Below are positions 9,322 to 18,381 of a stretch of 64,000 nucleotides of DNA, piece by piece. Every line of letters starts with the position of its first letter. The first letter of the stretch is position 1. The notes beneath the pieces are model-generated. The model worked only from the letters and a program-made list of their open reading frames with translations. It made no database searches and was not told the origin of the DNA. The translations under genes were made by a program, and so were the position numbers. The stretch is from positions 434,001 through 498,000 of the forward strand of contig NZ_JAHUWT010000002.1 of NCBI RefSeq assembly GCF_019218885.1, written 5' to 3'. This DNA is from Bordetella sp. BOR01. GTDB lineage: Bacteria > Pseudomonadota > Gammaproteobacteria > Burkholderiales > Burkholderiaceae_B.

Positions 9322-11607
9322 TCAGGCCTGGGCGTATTCGCGCAGGCGCTGGCCGGCCGCCAGCGGCAGGTTGCGCAGGCGTTGGCCGGTGGCGTCGGCG
9401 ATGGCATTGCCCAGCGCCGCCGAGGCTGGCCCCTGCGAGGCTTCGCCCGCGCCCAGGAAAGGCGCTCCGGGCCGGTCGATGAGATGCACTTCGACTTTCA
9501 GCGGCACGTCGGAAAAGCGCATGATGGGATAGGTGCTCCAGTCGTAGCTGCGGATGCCTGTGCGATCGTGCCGCACCTGCTCGTACAGGGTCCAGCTGGC
9601 CGACTGCAGGATGCCGCCTTCGATCTGGTTGCGCACGCCGTCCGGATTGACGATCTGGCCGCAGTCTACGGCCGCCACGACGCGCAGGATGCGCACCGCG
9701 CCAGTCTCGGGCGTGACGTCCAGTTCGACGGCGATCGCCAGGTAGCTCATCAGATTCTTGTATTGCGCGAACGAAAAGCCCACGCCGCGGCCCGGCTGGC
9801 GCTTGCGCTGCGGGTCCCAGCCGAAGCGTTGCGAAGCCAGTTGCACTACGTCGCGGCCGCGCGGGTCGTCCAGGTGGCGCAGCCGGAACTCCACCGGGTC
9901 GGCGCCGGCCGCCGAGGCCAGTTCGTCCATGAAGCTCTCGATGGTGAACACGTTCATGAACGCGCCCAGCCCGCGCATGGCCGACACGCGTACCGGCATG
10001 TCGGGCAGGAAGTGGTGCTGGATATTGAAGTTGGGGAAGTTGTACAGCGGCACGCTGTTGCGATCGCCGCCGCCTTCCGGCATGGGAATGGGCTTGGGCG
10101 GGGCCGGCGTGAAGGGCTGGGCCAGGAAGGTTGCCGGTATCAGGCGCCCGGCGTTGTCGATGCGCTGGTTGTGCGAATTGCTCCAGATTTCGTATTGCCA
10201 GTCGACGATGTGTCCGGAGGCGTCCAGTGAGGCCTTGACGTCGGTGACCATGGCCGGCCCGAAGGGCTCCCAGGTGTGTTCTTGTTCGCGCATCCATTGC
10301 ACGCGCACCGGCCGGCCGGGCACGGCACGCGCGATGAGGGCGGCGTCGGCCGCCGCGTCATCGGCGGCGTTGTGGCCGTAGCAGCCGGCGCCCGGCACGT
10401 GGATGCAGCGGATGTCTTCGGGCTTCATGCCCAGCATCTCGGCCAGCCCGCCTCGCAGCGGAAAGACGCCCTGGGCATGGGTCCAGATGGTGAGCTTGCC
10501 CTGCTGCATGTGGGCCACCGCGCACGACGGCCCCATCGCGGCGTGCGCCAGGTAGGGCTTGGTGAAGCGTCCCTGCAGCGTCCGCACGGCTGGCTGGGCC
10601 GCGCCGTGGCGCTCGCCCACGTGGATTTCGCGGGCGGGCATTTTCAGCAGGGTGTCGTAAAGCGCGTCCGGCGCCGGCAGCACCGCGGATTCTTCCCATT
10701 TGGCTGCGACAGCCAGTGCGCGCATGGCCTGGATCGCCTGCCATTCATCGTGGGCGACTACCGCCAGGTAGCTGCCATCGCGCACCACCTTGATCACGCC
10801 CGGCATCTTCTCGATGGCGGCGCTGTCGACCGAGACCAGGCGCGCGCCGTAGGAAGGCGCCCGTACGGCCCGCGCGTGCACCATGTCGAGTGGGCGCAGG
10901 TCTTGCACATAGCTGGTGCCGCCAGTGACCTTGGCGGGGATGTCGACCCGGGGCATCGATTGCCCGATGACCCGGTGCCGCGCGGGATCGACCAGGGGCG
11001 AGGTAGGCTCGGCGTTGCGATGCAGGTCCAGGCCGCTGACGGCCTGGCCGTAGTCCATCTTGCGGCCATCGGGCGCATTGATGATGCCGTTGGCGGCCTG
11101 CAGCGAGGCCACGTCCACGCCCAGCTTGCCGGCCGCCGATTGCAGCAGCAGTTGGCGCACCTGCGCAGCCGCGTTCAGGATGGCGGTGCCGCTGTCGGCG
11201 GTGGAATGGCTGCCCGCGGTATAGCCTTCGTTGGGCGTCAGGCCGGTGTCGGCCGTGACCAGGTGGATGTCTTCGGGGCCGACCTGCAGTTCTTCGGCGG
11301 CGATCTGGATGAACGCGGTGCGGATGCCTGTGCCCAGTTCGGCCTTGCCAGTGCAGACCGTGATGCGGCCCTGTTCGTCTATCTTGATCCAGGCGTCCAG
11401 CAGCGGCGTGCTGCCCAGGTTGCCAGGCAGCTTGGTCGAGGTGGCGCTGGCGGCGGTGGGCGCGGCGTCTTCGGTGGACCTCTGGGCGGCCAGCGCAGTG
11501 GCGCCGGGCAACAGGGTGAAGCCTACCGTCAGCGAACCCGCGGCCAGGAAACGGCGGCGGGCGGGGTCGGCCGGGATGCTGTCGTGGTGGCGGTGGCGCG
11601 TGTTCAT
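9322..11607 (-). CDS. Xanthine dehydrogenase-family molybdopterin-binding subunit (aldehyde/isoquinoline oxidoreductase beta type)
   Basis: This 761-residue large subunit of a molybdenum hydroxylase would bind the molybdopterin cytosine dinucleotide cofactor and oxidise an aldehyde or N-heterocycle with water. A Tat signal (ADPARRRFLAAG) places it in the periplasm. Family landmarks are GKAELGTGIRTAFIQIAAEEL, GYTAGSHSTADSG and the C-terminal VDCGQIVNPDGVRNQIEGG and GEASQGPASAALGNAI motifs, with the glutamate expected at the active site. The start at 11607 overlaps the iron-sulfur subunit stop by four bases. There is no separate FAD subunit, which fits the two-subunit plus cytochrome type. The substrate cannot be told from sequence. 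Confidence 0.9.
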   Translation of the reverse strand: MNTRHRHHDSIPADPARRRFLAAGSLTVGFTLLPGATALAAQRSTEDAAPTAASATSTKLPGNLGSTPLLDAWIKIDEQGRITVCTGKAELGTGIRTAFIQIAAEELQVGPEDIHLVTADTGLTPNEGYTAGSHSTADSGTAILNAAAQVRQLLLQSAAGKLGVDVASLQAANGIINAPDGRKMDYGQAVSGLDLHRNAEPTSPLVDPARHRVIGQSMPRVDIPAKVTGGTSYVQDLRPLDMVHARAVRAPSYGARLVSVDSAAIEKMPGVIKVVRDGSYLAVVAHDEWQAIQAMRALAVAAKWEESAVLPAPDALYDTLLKMPAREIHVGERHGAAQPAVRTLQGRFTKPYLAHAAMGPSCAVAHMQQGKLTIWTHAQGVFPLRGGLAEMLGMKPEDIRCIHVPGAGCYGHNAADDAAADAALIARAVPGRPVRVQWMREQEHTWEPFGPAMVTDVKASLDASGHIVDWQYEIWSNSHNQRIDNAGRLIPATFLAQPFTPAPPKPIPMPEGGGDRNSVPLYNFPNFNIQHHFLPDMPVRVSAMRGLGAFMNVFTIESFMDELASAAGADPVEFRLRHLDDPRGRDVVQLASQRFGWDPQRKRQPGRGVGFSFAQYKNLMSYLAIAVELDVTPETGAVRILRVVAAVDCGQIVNPDGVRNQIEGGILQSASWTLYEQVRHDRTGIRSYDWSTYPIMRFSDVPLKVEVHLIDRPGAPFLGAGEASQGPASAALGNAIADATGQRLRNLPLAAGQRLREYAQA

Positions 11608-12089
11608 GCCGGGGCCTTCGTGGCCTGCTTGCCGTCCAGGGCTTGCGATGCCTGCACGATGGCGGCGACGATGCGCATGTGGGTGCCGCAGCGGCACAGG
11701 TTGGGCTGCAAGTGCGCGCGGATCTCGTCTTCAGTGGCGCCAGGGCGCTGGTCCAGCAAGGCCTGGGCGCGCATGACCATGCCGGCGATGCAGTAGCCGC
11801 ACTGCGCGGCCTGCTTGTCGATGAATGCCTGCTGCAACGGAGAGGGCTGGTCTTCGGTGCCCAGGCCCTCGATGGTGCGCACCGGCTTCAGCCCGACGGC
11901 AGACACCGGCATCAAGCACGAGAACACGGGCTGGTCGCCGACAATGACGGTACAGGCGCCGCATTGCCCCAGTCCACAGCCGTACTTGGCGCCGTTGAGC
12001 TGCAGGTGATTGCGCAGCGCATACAGCAATGGCATGGAAGGATCGATGTCGAGGACGTGCTCGACATCGTTGACGCTGAGCGTGATCAT
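11604..12089 (-). CDS. 2Fe-2S subunit of the molybdenum hydroxylase
   Basis: The 161-residue protein carries two [2Fe-2S] clusters: a plant ferredoxin-type set (CGLGQCGACTV, then a distal C in FSCLM) in the N-terminal half, and the helical-domain set (CGYCIAGM, LCRCGTH) in the C-terminal half. It passes electrons from the molybdenum centre to the cytochrome. It lacks its own signal peptide and is presumably exported by hitch-hiking on the Tat signal of the large subunit. The ATG at 12089 overlaps the cytochrome gene stop by four bases, so the three genes are coupled. Confidence 0.94.
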   Translation of the reverse strand: MITLSVNDVEHVLDIDPSMPLLYALRNHLQLNGAKYGCGLGQCGACTVIVGDQPVFSCLMPVSAVGLKPVRTIEGLGTEDQPSPLQQAFIDKQAAQCGYCIAGMVMRAQALLDQRPGATEDEIRAHLQPNLCRCGTHMRIVAAIVQASQALDGKQATKAPA

Positions 12090-13399
12090 GGCTGCGGATT
12101 CTCCTTGCGTATCGCGGCAACGCTGCCGGCGATATTCTTCCAGGCTGGCCGCTGGGCGTATTGGACCCGTGTGTAGGCCAGCACGTCGGCGATCTGTTCG
12201 TCGGTCAGCGTGGCGGCGAACGGCGGCATGTAGTGGGCCGACGCCGAACCGGTCCAGGGATTGCCGCTCAGTACCAGCTGGATGGCGTTGCGCGGGCTGT
12301 CGGCATTGAGCGCGGTGCTCAGTTCGAGCAAGGGGCGCCCGCCCACGGTGTGCATCGGGGCGGACGCGCCATGGCAACTGGCACAGGACGCGTTGAAGGT
12401 CGCTGCGCCACGTTCCATGCGCTGCGCGTCGTCGGCCGCCGGGGTGCCCGGCGGTGCGGGCGGCGGTGCGGCAGGCGGGGTGGGCGGCGGGCTGGCTTGG
12501 GGTTCGGGCTGCATCGACATCAGATAGGTGGCCATGGCCTGGACATCGGACAGCGGCACATTGGCCAGGTGCTGCGTCACGGGCAGCATGGGGCCGGCCG
12601 CGGCGCCGTGTTCAGTCGCCAGCCCCGTGTGCAGGTAGGACGTGAGCTGTTCGTGCGTCCAGGGCCGGCGGGCCCGCGTCAGCGCGTTCAGTGGCGGTGC
12701 TTCCCAGCCGTCGATCAGGCCGCCGGCGTACGGCTGGCCGCTTTTTTCGGCGCCCAGCGCATTCATGGGCGTATGACAGGACGCGCAATGGCCCAGGCCT
12801 TCGACCAGGTAGCGACCGCGCAGCCAGTCCTTGGACTGTGCCTTGGCCGGCGCGGGAAGCTCGCCGGCATCCAGGAACAACAGGTTCCAGCCGGCCACCA
12901 GCGGCCGGAAGTTCAGCGGGAATGTCAGTTCGTTGGCCGGCGCCGGTGCGTGCACTGGCCTGCGTGCCATCAGGTAGGCGTACAGCGCGGCGATGTCGTC
13001 ATCGGTTACGCGCGTGAAATGCACGTAGGGAAACGCCGGATACAGCAAGCTGCCATCGCGCGCGACGCCCCTGCGCATGGCGCGCGCAAACGCTTCTTGC
13101 GACCAGGCGCCGATGCCGGTATCGACGTCGGGGGTGATATTGGTGCTGTAGATCGTGCCGAATGGCGTGTTGAGCGGCAGGCCGCCTGCATAGGGCTTGC
13201 CGTCTTGGGCGGTATGGCAATGCATACAGTCGCCAAGTTCGGCCAGGCGTGCGCCTTGGGCCAGCAGCGCGCGATCTTCGCTGATGGGGGGTGGGCTGTC
13301 CAGCGGTGCGATGGCGGGCTGCCACGCGTAATAGCCAACGGCCGCCGCAGCAACGACCACGACGGCCGCCGCCCCTGCGATTCTTCCTGTCCTGCTCAT
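12086..13399 (-). CDS. Triheme cytochrome c subunit of the molybdenum hydroxylase
   Basis: This 437-residue protein has an uncleaved-type N-terminal membrane anchor (AAAVVVVAAAAVGYYAW) and three CXXCH heme sites: CMHCH near residue 58, then two CASCH sites. A Pro/Ala-rich linker separates the third heme domain. It matches the cytochromes that accompany periplasmic aldehyde or alcohol dehydrogenases and hand electrons to the quinol or cytochrome pool. The ATG at 13399 was preferred because a GGAGG ribosome site lies five bases upstream; an upstream in-frame ATG at 13432 is less well placed. It is the first gene of the three-gene operon. Confidence 0.93.
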   Translation of the reverse strand: MSRTGRIAGAAAVVVVAAAAVGYYAWQPAIAPLDSPPPISEDRALLAQGARLAELGDCMHCHTAQDGKPYAGGLPLNTPFGTIYSTNITPDVDTGIGAWSQEAFARAMRRGVARDGSLLYPAFPYVHFTRVTDDDIAALYAYLMARRPVHAPAPANELTFPLNFRPLVAGWNLLFLDAGELPAPAKAQSKDWLRGRYLVEGLGHCASCHTPMNALGAEKSGQPYAGGLIDGWEAPPLNALTRARRPWTHEQLTSYLHTGLATEHGAAAGPMLPVTQHLANVPLSDVQAMATYLMSMQPEPQASPPPTPPAAPPPAPPGTPAADDAQRMERGAATFNASCASCHGASAPMHTVGGRPLLELSTALNADSPRNAIQLVLSGNPWTGSASAHYMPPFAATLTDEQIADVLAYTRVQYAQRPAWKNIAGSVAAIRKENPQP

Positions 13400-13575
13400 C
13401 CAGCCTCCGCGGGTTTGTGTACGCGTATGCAATACGATGGTAATGGACGGTTCTGACTCAAGCCTGAAGCCAAGCCTGATGTGCAGGCTACGATGTTACG
13501 CCTACGGGCGGCGGCACTACTTCAGGCGCCGGCCCATGTGGAAGGTGCAGCGGGCCGGGGTGGACACGCCAGGGG

Positions 13576-14025
13576 CTAGCTGCCGAGCTTCAGCACGCCC
13601 TTCATGATGGCCCAGTGGCCGGGGAAGGAGCAGAAGAAGGCGTACTTGTCGCCCGCGGTGAGCTTGGCGGTATCGAAGGTGACGGAATCGGCTTCGCCGC
13701 CGCCGATGAGCTTGGTATGTGCAATGACGCGGTCATCGCCAGCCTTGACGTAGTCGTTGGCCAGCCCGGCGGTCATGCCGTCGGTGGCGACAGGCTGCAT
13801 GTCGGCTTCTTTGGTCAGGACCCAGTTATGGCCCATGGCGGCCTTGGCCATCTTGCCCACGTGCTTCAGGTGCACGGTGAACTGCTTGCAGCTTGCGTCG
13901 ACGACGATTTCCTTGGTGTTGAACTGCATGGCGTCGTTGCTTTCGACGGTGGTCTCGCATTGCGCTGCCAGCACGGGCAGGCTGGCGGCGGATAGCAGGA
14001 CGGCAAGAGTGACTTTGACCAGCAT
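13576..14025 (-). CDS. azu: Azurin (blue copper protein)
   Basis: Azurin is a small periplasmic electron carrier. The 149-residue precursor has a 20-residue signal peptide ending VLA, and the mature protein begins AQCET, the common azurin start. Copper ligands are visible as the histidine of MGHNWV and the cluster [10 protein letters not shown] in [13 protein letters not shown]. The mature length of about 129 residues is typical. It stands alone between the triheme cytochrome operon and htpG and may carry electrons in denitrification or from the neighbouring dehydrogenase. The start at 14025 was chosen because it places the signal peptide at the N-terminus. Confidence 0.97.
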   Translation of the reverse strand: MLVKVTLAVLLSAASLPVLAAQCETTVESNDAMQFNTKEIVVDASCKQFTVHLKHVGKMAKAAMGHNWVLTKEADMQPVATDGMTAGLANDYVKAGDDRVIAHTKLIGGGEADSVTFDTAKLTAGDKYAFFCSFPGHWAIMKGVLKLGS

Positions 14026-14119
14026 GGGGATCTCCAGTAACAGGGCGACGGGCATACCGGCCAATGCCAGCAAGGTGTCGCTGAAGATGGAAGTTTAGCC
14101 AGGGGTGCTTGCTGTGGCC

Positions 14120-14133
14120 TTGATCGAAAACAA
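14120..14133 (-). promoter_or_regulatory. Candidate ANR/FNR box for azurin
   Basis: The sequence TTGAT-CGAA-AACAA matches the FNR consensus TTGAT-N4-ATCAA at nine of ten positions. Its centre is about 102 bases upstream of the azurin start. A TAAACT hexamer on the minus strand near 14093-14098 sits where a -10 would lie for activation from -41.5. Anaerobic control of azurin is known in other denitrifiers; here it is inferred. Confidence 0.45.
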
Positions 14134-14179
14134 TGACGCAGATCAGAACTACATGATAGAGCAGGTGTTAAGCACTGGC

Positions 14180-14207
14180 CTTGAAATTTTGGGCCGGTGC
14201 CCCTATA
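14180..14207 (+). promoter_or_regulatory. Sigma-32 heat-shock promoter of htpG
   Basis: CTTGAAA at 14180 is followed after 13 bases by CCCCTATA at 14200. This is very close to the RpoH consensus CTTGAAA-N(11-16)-CCCCATNT. The -10 lies 77 bases upstream of the htpG start. htpG is a classical heat-shock gene, so the site fits its context. Confidence 0.8.
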
Positions 14208-14283
14208 ACTTCGAGGTTTCGCGCCACGGCTTCGGTCGCGGCTCTGTCCCGGTTTTTATTCCCTTACTTTTATTCGCCATTCT

Positions 14284-16191
14284 ATGAATTCATCCGCTAC
14301 GTCCTCCGCGCCCGAGACCCTGGGCTTTCAGGCCGAGGTGAAGCAACTGCTGCACCTGATGATCCACTCGCTGTACAGCAACAAGGAAATCTTCTTGCGC
14401 GAGCTGGTATCCAATGCGTCCGATGCCTGCGACAAGCTGCGCTTCGAGGCGATCGACCAGCCGGATCTGTTCGAGGGCGACAGCGACCTGGCCATCCGGG
14501 TCGATTACGACACGGCCGCGCGCACCATCACGATTTCGGACAACGGCATCGGCCTGTCGCGCGACGAGGCAATTGCCAACCTGGGCACCATTGCCCGTTC
14601 GGGCACGCGCGAGTTCTTTTCGCAACTGACGGGCGACAAGCAGAAAGACGCCCAGTTGATCGGCCAGTTCGGCGTGGGCTTTTATTCGTCGTTCATCGTG
14701 GCGGACAAGGTAACGGTGCTAAGCCGGCGGGCCGGCGCGCAGCCGGGCGAGGCCATCTGCTGGGAATCGGACGGCCAGGGCGAATTCACGATCGTGGCCG
14801 CCGAAAAGGCCTCGCGCGGCACCGACGTGACGCTGCACCTGCGTGAAGACCAGGATGAACTGCTCAATGGCTGGAAATTGCGCGAGATTCTGCGCCGCTA
14901 TTCCGACCATATCTCGCTGCCGATCCGCATGGCCAAGGAAGAGTGGGACGCCGAGAAGAACGAGCAGGTCAAGCGCGACGAACAGGAAACCGTGAACCAG
15001 GCCAATGCGCTGTGGACGCGCAGCAAGGGCGAGGTTACCGACGAGCAATACCGCGAGTTCTACAAGACCGTATCGCACGATTACGACGACCCGCTGGCCT
15101 GGACCCACAACCGGGTGGAAGGGCGTAGCGAGTACACGCAACTGCTGTATGTGCCCAAGCACGCGCCCTTCGACCTGTGGGACCGCGAAGGCCGCCGCGG
15201 CGTGAAGCTGTATGTGAAGCGCGTGTTCATCATGGACGACGCCGAACAGCTGCTGCCGTCGTACCTGCGCTTCGTGCGCGGGGTGATCGATTCGGCCGAC
15301 CTGCCGCTGAACGTGTCGCGCGAGATCTTGCAGGAAAGCCGCGATGTGCGGGCCATACGCGAGGGCTCGGCCAAGCGCGTGCTGTCGCTGCTGGAAGACC
15401 TGGCCGAAAACAAGCCTGAAGAGTACGCCGGGTTCTGGACCGAGTTTGGCCAGGTGCTGAAAGAGGGCGCGGGCGAAGACGCCAGCAACCTGGAACGCAT
15501 TGCCAAGCTGCTGCGCTTTGCCTCGACCCATTCGGGCGACGCGGCGCAGACAGTGCCTTTCGCCGAATACGCGTCGCGCATGAAAGAAGGGCAGGACAAG
15601 ATTTACTACGTCACCGCCGACAGCTTTGCGGCCGCCAGCAACAGCCCGCACCTGGAGATTTTCCGCAAGAAGGGCATCGAGGTCTTGCTGCTGTCCGATC
15701 GTGTGGACGAATGGATGCTGTCTTACTTGCGCGAGTTCGACGGCAAGCCGCTGGTGTCGGTGGCCAAGGGCGGGCTGGACCTGGCCGAACTGGCCGATGA
15801 AGACGAGAAGAAGCGGCAATCGGAAGTGGCCGAAACGTTCAAGCCCCTGGTCGAGCGCCTGCAAAACACACTGGAAGACCAGGTGAAGGAAGTTCGGGTG
15901 ACGCTGCGCCTGGTGGATTCGCCGGCGTGCGTGGTGGTTGGCCAGAACGAACTGAGCCCCCATCTGCTGCGCATGTTGAAGGCCGCCGGCCAAGAGGCGC
16001 CCAATGTGAAGCCGGTGCTCGAGATCAACCCCGAGCATGCGCTGATTGCGCGAGTGCGCGATGCCGATGACACCGAGTTCGAACAATGGGCGCGGCTGCT
16101 GCTGGATCAGGCGCTGCTGGCCGAGGGCGCGCAGATTGCCGATCCGGCGGCCTTCGTGAAGCGCCTGAACGCCTTGTTGTTGAAGGCTTGA
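14284..16191 (+). CDS. htpG: Molecular chaperone HtpG (bacterial Hsp90)
   Basis: This 635-residue ATP-dependent chaperone has the GHKL ATPase motifs in order: the [19 protein letters not shown] helix, [13 protein letters not shown] and the lid glycine motif [11 protein letters not shown]. The middle domain includes the conserved [10 protein letters not shown] stretch, and the C-terminal dimerisation domain is intact. The length is normal for HtpG. It is transcribed alone from a heat-shock-type promoter and ends at a strong hairpin terminator 25 bases after the stop codon. Confidence 0.98.
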   Translation: MNSSATSSAPETLGFQAEVKQLLHLMIHSLYSNKEIFLRELVSNASDACDKLRFEAIDQPDLFEGDSDLAIRVDYDTAARTITISDNGIGLSRDEAIANLGTIARSGTREFFSQLTGDKQKDAQLIGQFGVGFYSSFIVADKVTVLSRRAGAQPGEAICWESDGQGEFTIVAAEKASRGTDVTLHLREDQDELLNGWKLREILRRYSDHISLPIRMAKEEWDAEKNEQVKRDEQETVNQANALWTRSKGEVTDEQYREFYKTVSHDYDDPLAWTHNRVEGRSEYTQLLYVPKHAPFDLWDREGRRGVKLYVKRVFIMDDAEQLLPSYLRFVRGVIDSADLPLNVSREILQESRDVRAIREGSAKRVLSLLEDLAENKPEEYAGFWTEFGQVLKEGAGEDASNLERIAKLLRFASTHSGDAAQTVPFAEYASRMKEGQDKIYYVTADSFAAASNSPHLEIFRKKGIEVLLLSDRVDEWMLSYLREFDGKPLVSVAKGGLDLAELADEDEKKRQSEVAETFKPLVERLQNTLEDQVKEVRVTLRLVDSPACVVVGQNELSPHLLRMLKAAGQEAPNVKPVLEINPEHALIARVRDADDTEFEQWARLLLDQALLAEGAQIADPAAFVKRLNALLLKA

Positions 16192-16215
16192 CCGGCCTGT
16201 TGGCGCGGTCCTGAA

Positions 16216-16250
16216 GGCTACCCGCGTGCTCATCGCGGGTAGCCTTTTTT
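16216..16250 (+). terminator. Rho-independent terminator of htpG
   Basis: An 11-base perfect stem (GGCTACCCGCG / CGCGGGTAGCC) with a seven-base loop is followed by six T residues on the plus strand, just downstream of htpG. Confidence 0.93.
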
Positions 16251-16280
16251 ACATGGCAAGGCAGGCGCGCCCGACGCCGG

Positions 16281-17069
16281 CTAGCGAACCACCTGGAACG
16301 ACGTGTCGTGGCTGAACCGGTCGCTGGGGTAGACGCCGATCGAGGCGAAGATCACCCGCGCCGTGGCATCCAGGAACTGGCGGGTGATTTCCAGGCTGGC
16401 CTGGCCTTCCGTGGCCTGCAGCGCGCTGGCATCCGTACCCGTTGCGTTGACCGCCAGAATGCGTTGCCGCACTTCCTGGATCGTTACGCCGCAAAGTCGT
16501 TCCAGCATGACGTGAAACGCCTCGGACTGCCCATCGATGCTGTCGATCACGATGGCGTGTTCGGGAAGCAGATAAATAGTCAGGACCGCCGTGGGCAGGG
16601 CCTGGGCTAGCTTGTTGCGCAGCACCTTGACCTGTATGACCTCGATTCCTTCCGGGAAACCCGTGCGGGATGCCAGCTCGTGATCGACGCGCAGGGTCTG
16701 GGTTTGCAGCAGCCCCAGGCGCGTGTTGGCTGATTGGACCAGTTCGGGCAGGGTGATGGCGCTGCGCATGTAGCGCTGCGGTTCCATGGGCCGCGACGCC
16801 GCCACGGCGTGGCCGATGCCGGCCCTGGCCGCCACCATGCCCGCATTTTTCAGCTGCTGCAGGGCTTCGCGTACGCAGTAGCGGCTGACGCCGTACTTGT
16901 CCTGCAATTCCAGCTCGGTGGGCAGGCGATCGCCGACTTTGTATCGCCCGTTCTGGATATCGCCTTCCAGAAGCTGCGCCAGCACGGCGGGGGACAGGCG
17001 GGCGCGCCGCGTCCACCCGTCCGTTTGCACTGTATCCGCCTGGACTCGGGTTCTTTTCATCCGCCGCAT
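16281..17069 (-). CDS. GntR-family regulator (HutC/UTRA-like C-terminal domain)
   Basis: The product is about 262 residues. The N-terminal winged helix is clear: LLEGDIQNGRYKVGDRLPTELELQDKYGVSRYCVREALQQL is the GntR signature. The C-terminal ligand domain (about residues 110-255) resembles UTRA domains. It is divergent from the alpha-hydroxy acid oxidase operon, and a 24-bp near-perfect palindrome lies between them, so it most likely represses that operon and perhaps itself. The start is either 17069 or the in-frame ATG at 17060; neither has a strong ribosome site. Confidence 0.88.
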   Translation of the reverse strand: MRRMKRTRVQADTVQTDGWTRRARLSPAVLAQLLEGDIQNGRYKVGDRLPTELELQDKYGVSRYCVREALQQLKNAGMVAARAGIGHAVAASRPMEPQRYMRSAITLPELVQSANTRLGLLQTQTLRVDHELASRTGFPEGIEVIQVKVLRNKLAQALPTAVLTIYLLPEHAIVIDSIDGQSEAFHVMLERLCGVTIQEVRQRILAVNATGTDASALQATEGQASLEITRQFLDATARVIFASIGVYPSDRFSHDTSFQVVR

Positions 17070-17114
17070 TTTACCGGTCGGCAGGCATTGACATCGACAC
17101 GATTCAGAAAGAAA

Positions 17115-17138
17115 ATTCGAATGTTCGAACATTTGAAT
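17115..17138. promoter_or_regulatory. Palindromic operator between GntR gene and oxidase operon
   Basis: The 24-base sequence has a perfect 14-base core, AATGTTCGAACATT (17120-17133), extended to 24 bases with one mismatched pair. It is centred 58 bases upstream of the GntR start and 72 bases upstream of the oxidase start. Such a site is expected for a dimeric GntR protein; the assignment is inferred from position and symmetry. Confidence 0.7.
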
Positions 17139-17198
17139 AATATGCGACTTTCCTTGCGGCACAGTGCCGGGAAAGGCCGTCCCCATTTTGTGGGCTCT

Positions 17199-18368
17199 AT
17201 GACCAAGCAGCTGAACGTCCATAACATTGCCGACCTGCGCCTGGCCGCGCGCCGCCGGTTGCCGAAAGGCTTGTTCGACTATGTGGACCGGGGAACCGAA
17301 GAAGAAGTCACACTGCGCGGCAATCGCCAGGCTTTCGACGCGATACGCCTGTTGCCGCAGCCGCTGGTCGATATCTCGCACCGGTCTACCCAGGTGGATC
17401 TGTTCGGGCATACCTATCGTTCGCCGGTCTGCATCGGCCCTACCGGACTGGCCGGCATGCTCTGGTTCCAGGGCGAGGTGCAATTGGCGCAGGCCGCGGC
17501 GGCGGCGGGTGTTCCCTTCGCGTTGTCCACGGCGTCCATTGCGCCCCTGGAAGAGGTGGTCAAGCATTCGGACAGCCATCCCTGGTTTCAGTTGAACATG
17601 TGGAAAGACCCCAACATGTCCTGGGAACTGGTCGAGCGCGCCAAGAAGGCCGGGTTCAAGGTGCTGATCGTGACGATCGACAGCGTGGTCGATTCGAATC
17701 GTGAACACAATCGACGCAACGGTTTTACCGTGCCCATGCGGCTGACGCCGCGCAATGTGCTGGACGGCGCCTTGCATCCGCGTTGGACGCTGGGCGTCAT
17801 GGGGCGCTATGTATTCGGGCCTGGCTTGCCAGAATTCGCCAACTATCCCGCGGCGCTGAAGACCAACCTGCGCGGCAAGATAGGCAAGCGCGATGGGGTC
17901 AAGGTACCCAAGCACGAGGCGAATTCGTGGGACGACATCCGCCGTCTGCGCGACATGTGGGATGGGCCGCTGGTGGTCAAGGGGGTGCTGTCCGAGCAGG
18001 CCGCCCTGGCCGCGCTGGAGTGCGGCGCCGACGGCATCATCGTATCGAACCATGGCGGCCGCACCTTGGACGGCAGTATCTCGTCCATAGAAGCGCTGCC
18101 CGCCATCGTCGAAGCCATCCAGGGGCGTATCACCGTGCTGCTGGACAGCGGCGTGACGCGCGGCAGCGATGTCGCCAAGGCCATCGCGCTTGGCGCCAAT
18201 GCCGTGTTGGTGGGCCGCGCCGCGCTGTGGGGCATAGGCGCGGCGGGCAAGGAAGGGGCCGCCAGGGCCATCGACATGCTGACCAGCGAATTTGACCGGG
18301 TCATGGCCTATCTGGGCTGCAACACCGTCGATGATCTTGGCCCGCACCACATCTACTCAAAAAAATGA
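17199..18368 (+). CDS. FMN-dependent alpha-hydroxy acid oxidase/dehydrogenase (LldD/glycolate oxidase family)
   Basis: This 389-residue TIM-barrel flavoenzyme would oxidise an L-2-hydroxy acid to the 2-keto acid. The catalytic histidine and FMN-binding arginine occur in the motif SNHGGRTLDG, and the second phosphate-binding motif is VLLDSGVTRGSDVAKAIALGANAVLVGRA. FDYVDRGTEEEVTLRGN is the usual N-terminal signature. The ATG at 17199 (MTKQLNV) was preferred to 17121, because an upstream start would place the operator inside the coding region. The downstream Bug receptor and HpaI-type aldolase suggest uptake of a hydroxy acid, oxidation and then aldol cleavage. Confidence 0.9.
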   Translation: MTKQLNVHNIADLRLAARRRLPKGLFDYVDRGTEEEVTLRGNRQAFDAIRLLPQPLVDISHRSTQVDLFGHTYRSPVCIGPTGLAGMLWFQGEVQLAQAAAAAGVPFALSTASIAPLEEVVKHSDSHPWFQLNMWKDPNMSWELVERAKKAGFKVLIVTIDSVVDSNREHNRRNGFTVPMRLTPRNVLDGALHPRWTLGVMGRYVFGPGLPEFANYPAALKTNLRGKIGKRDGVKVPKHEANSWDDIRRLRDMWDGPLVVKGVLSEQAALAALECGADGIIVSNHGGRTLDGSISSIEALPAIVEAIQGRITVLLDSGVTRGSDVAKAIALGANAVLVGRAALWGIGAAGKEGAARAIDMLTSEFDRVMAYLGCNTVDDLGPHHIYSKK

Positions 18369-18381
18369 ACCGGAGACAACC

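Noticed and set aside
14719-16233. 504-codon minus-strand frame opposite htpG
   Set aside because: The composition is Gln/His/Arg-rich shadow; htpG is intact on the plus strand.
17070-18350. Upstream extension of the GntR frame over the oxidase gene
   Set aside because: The extension lies opposite a well conserved flavoenzyme and has no family similarity; the GntR domain starts near 17069.
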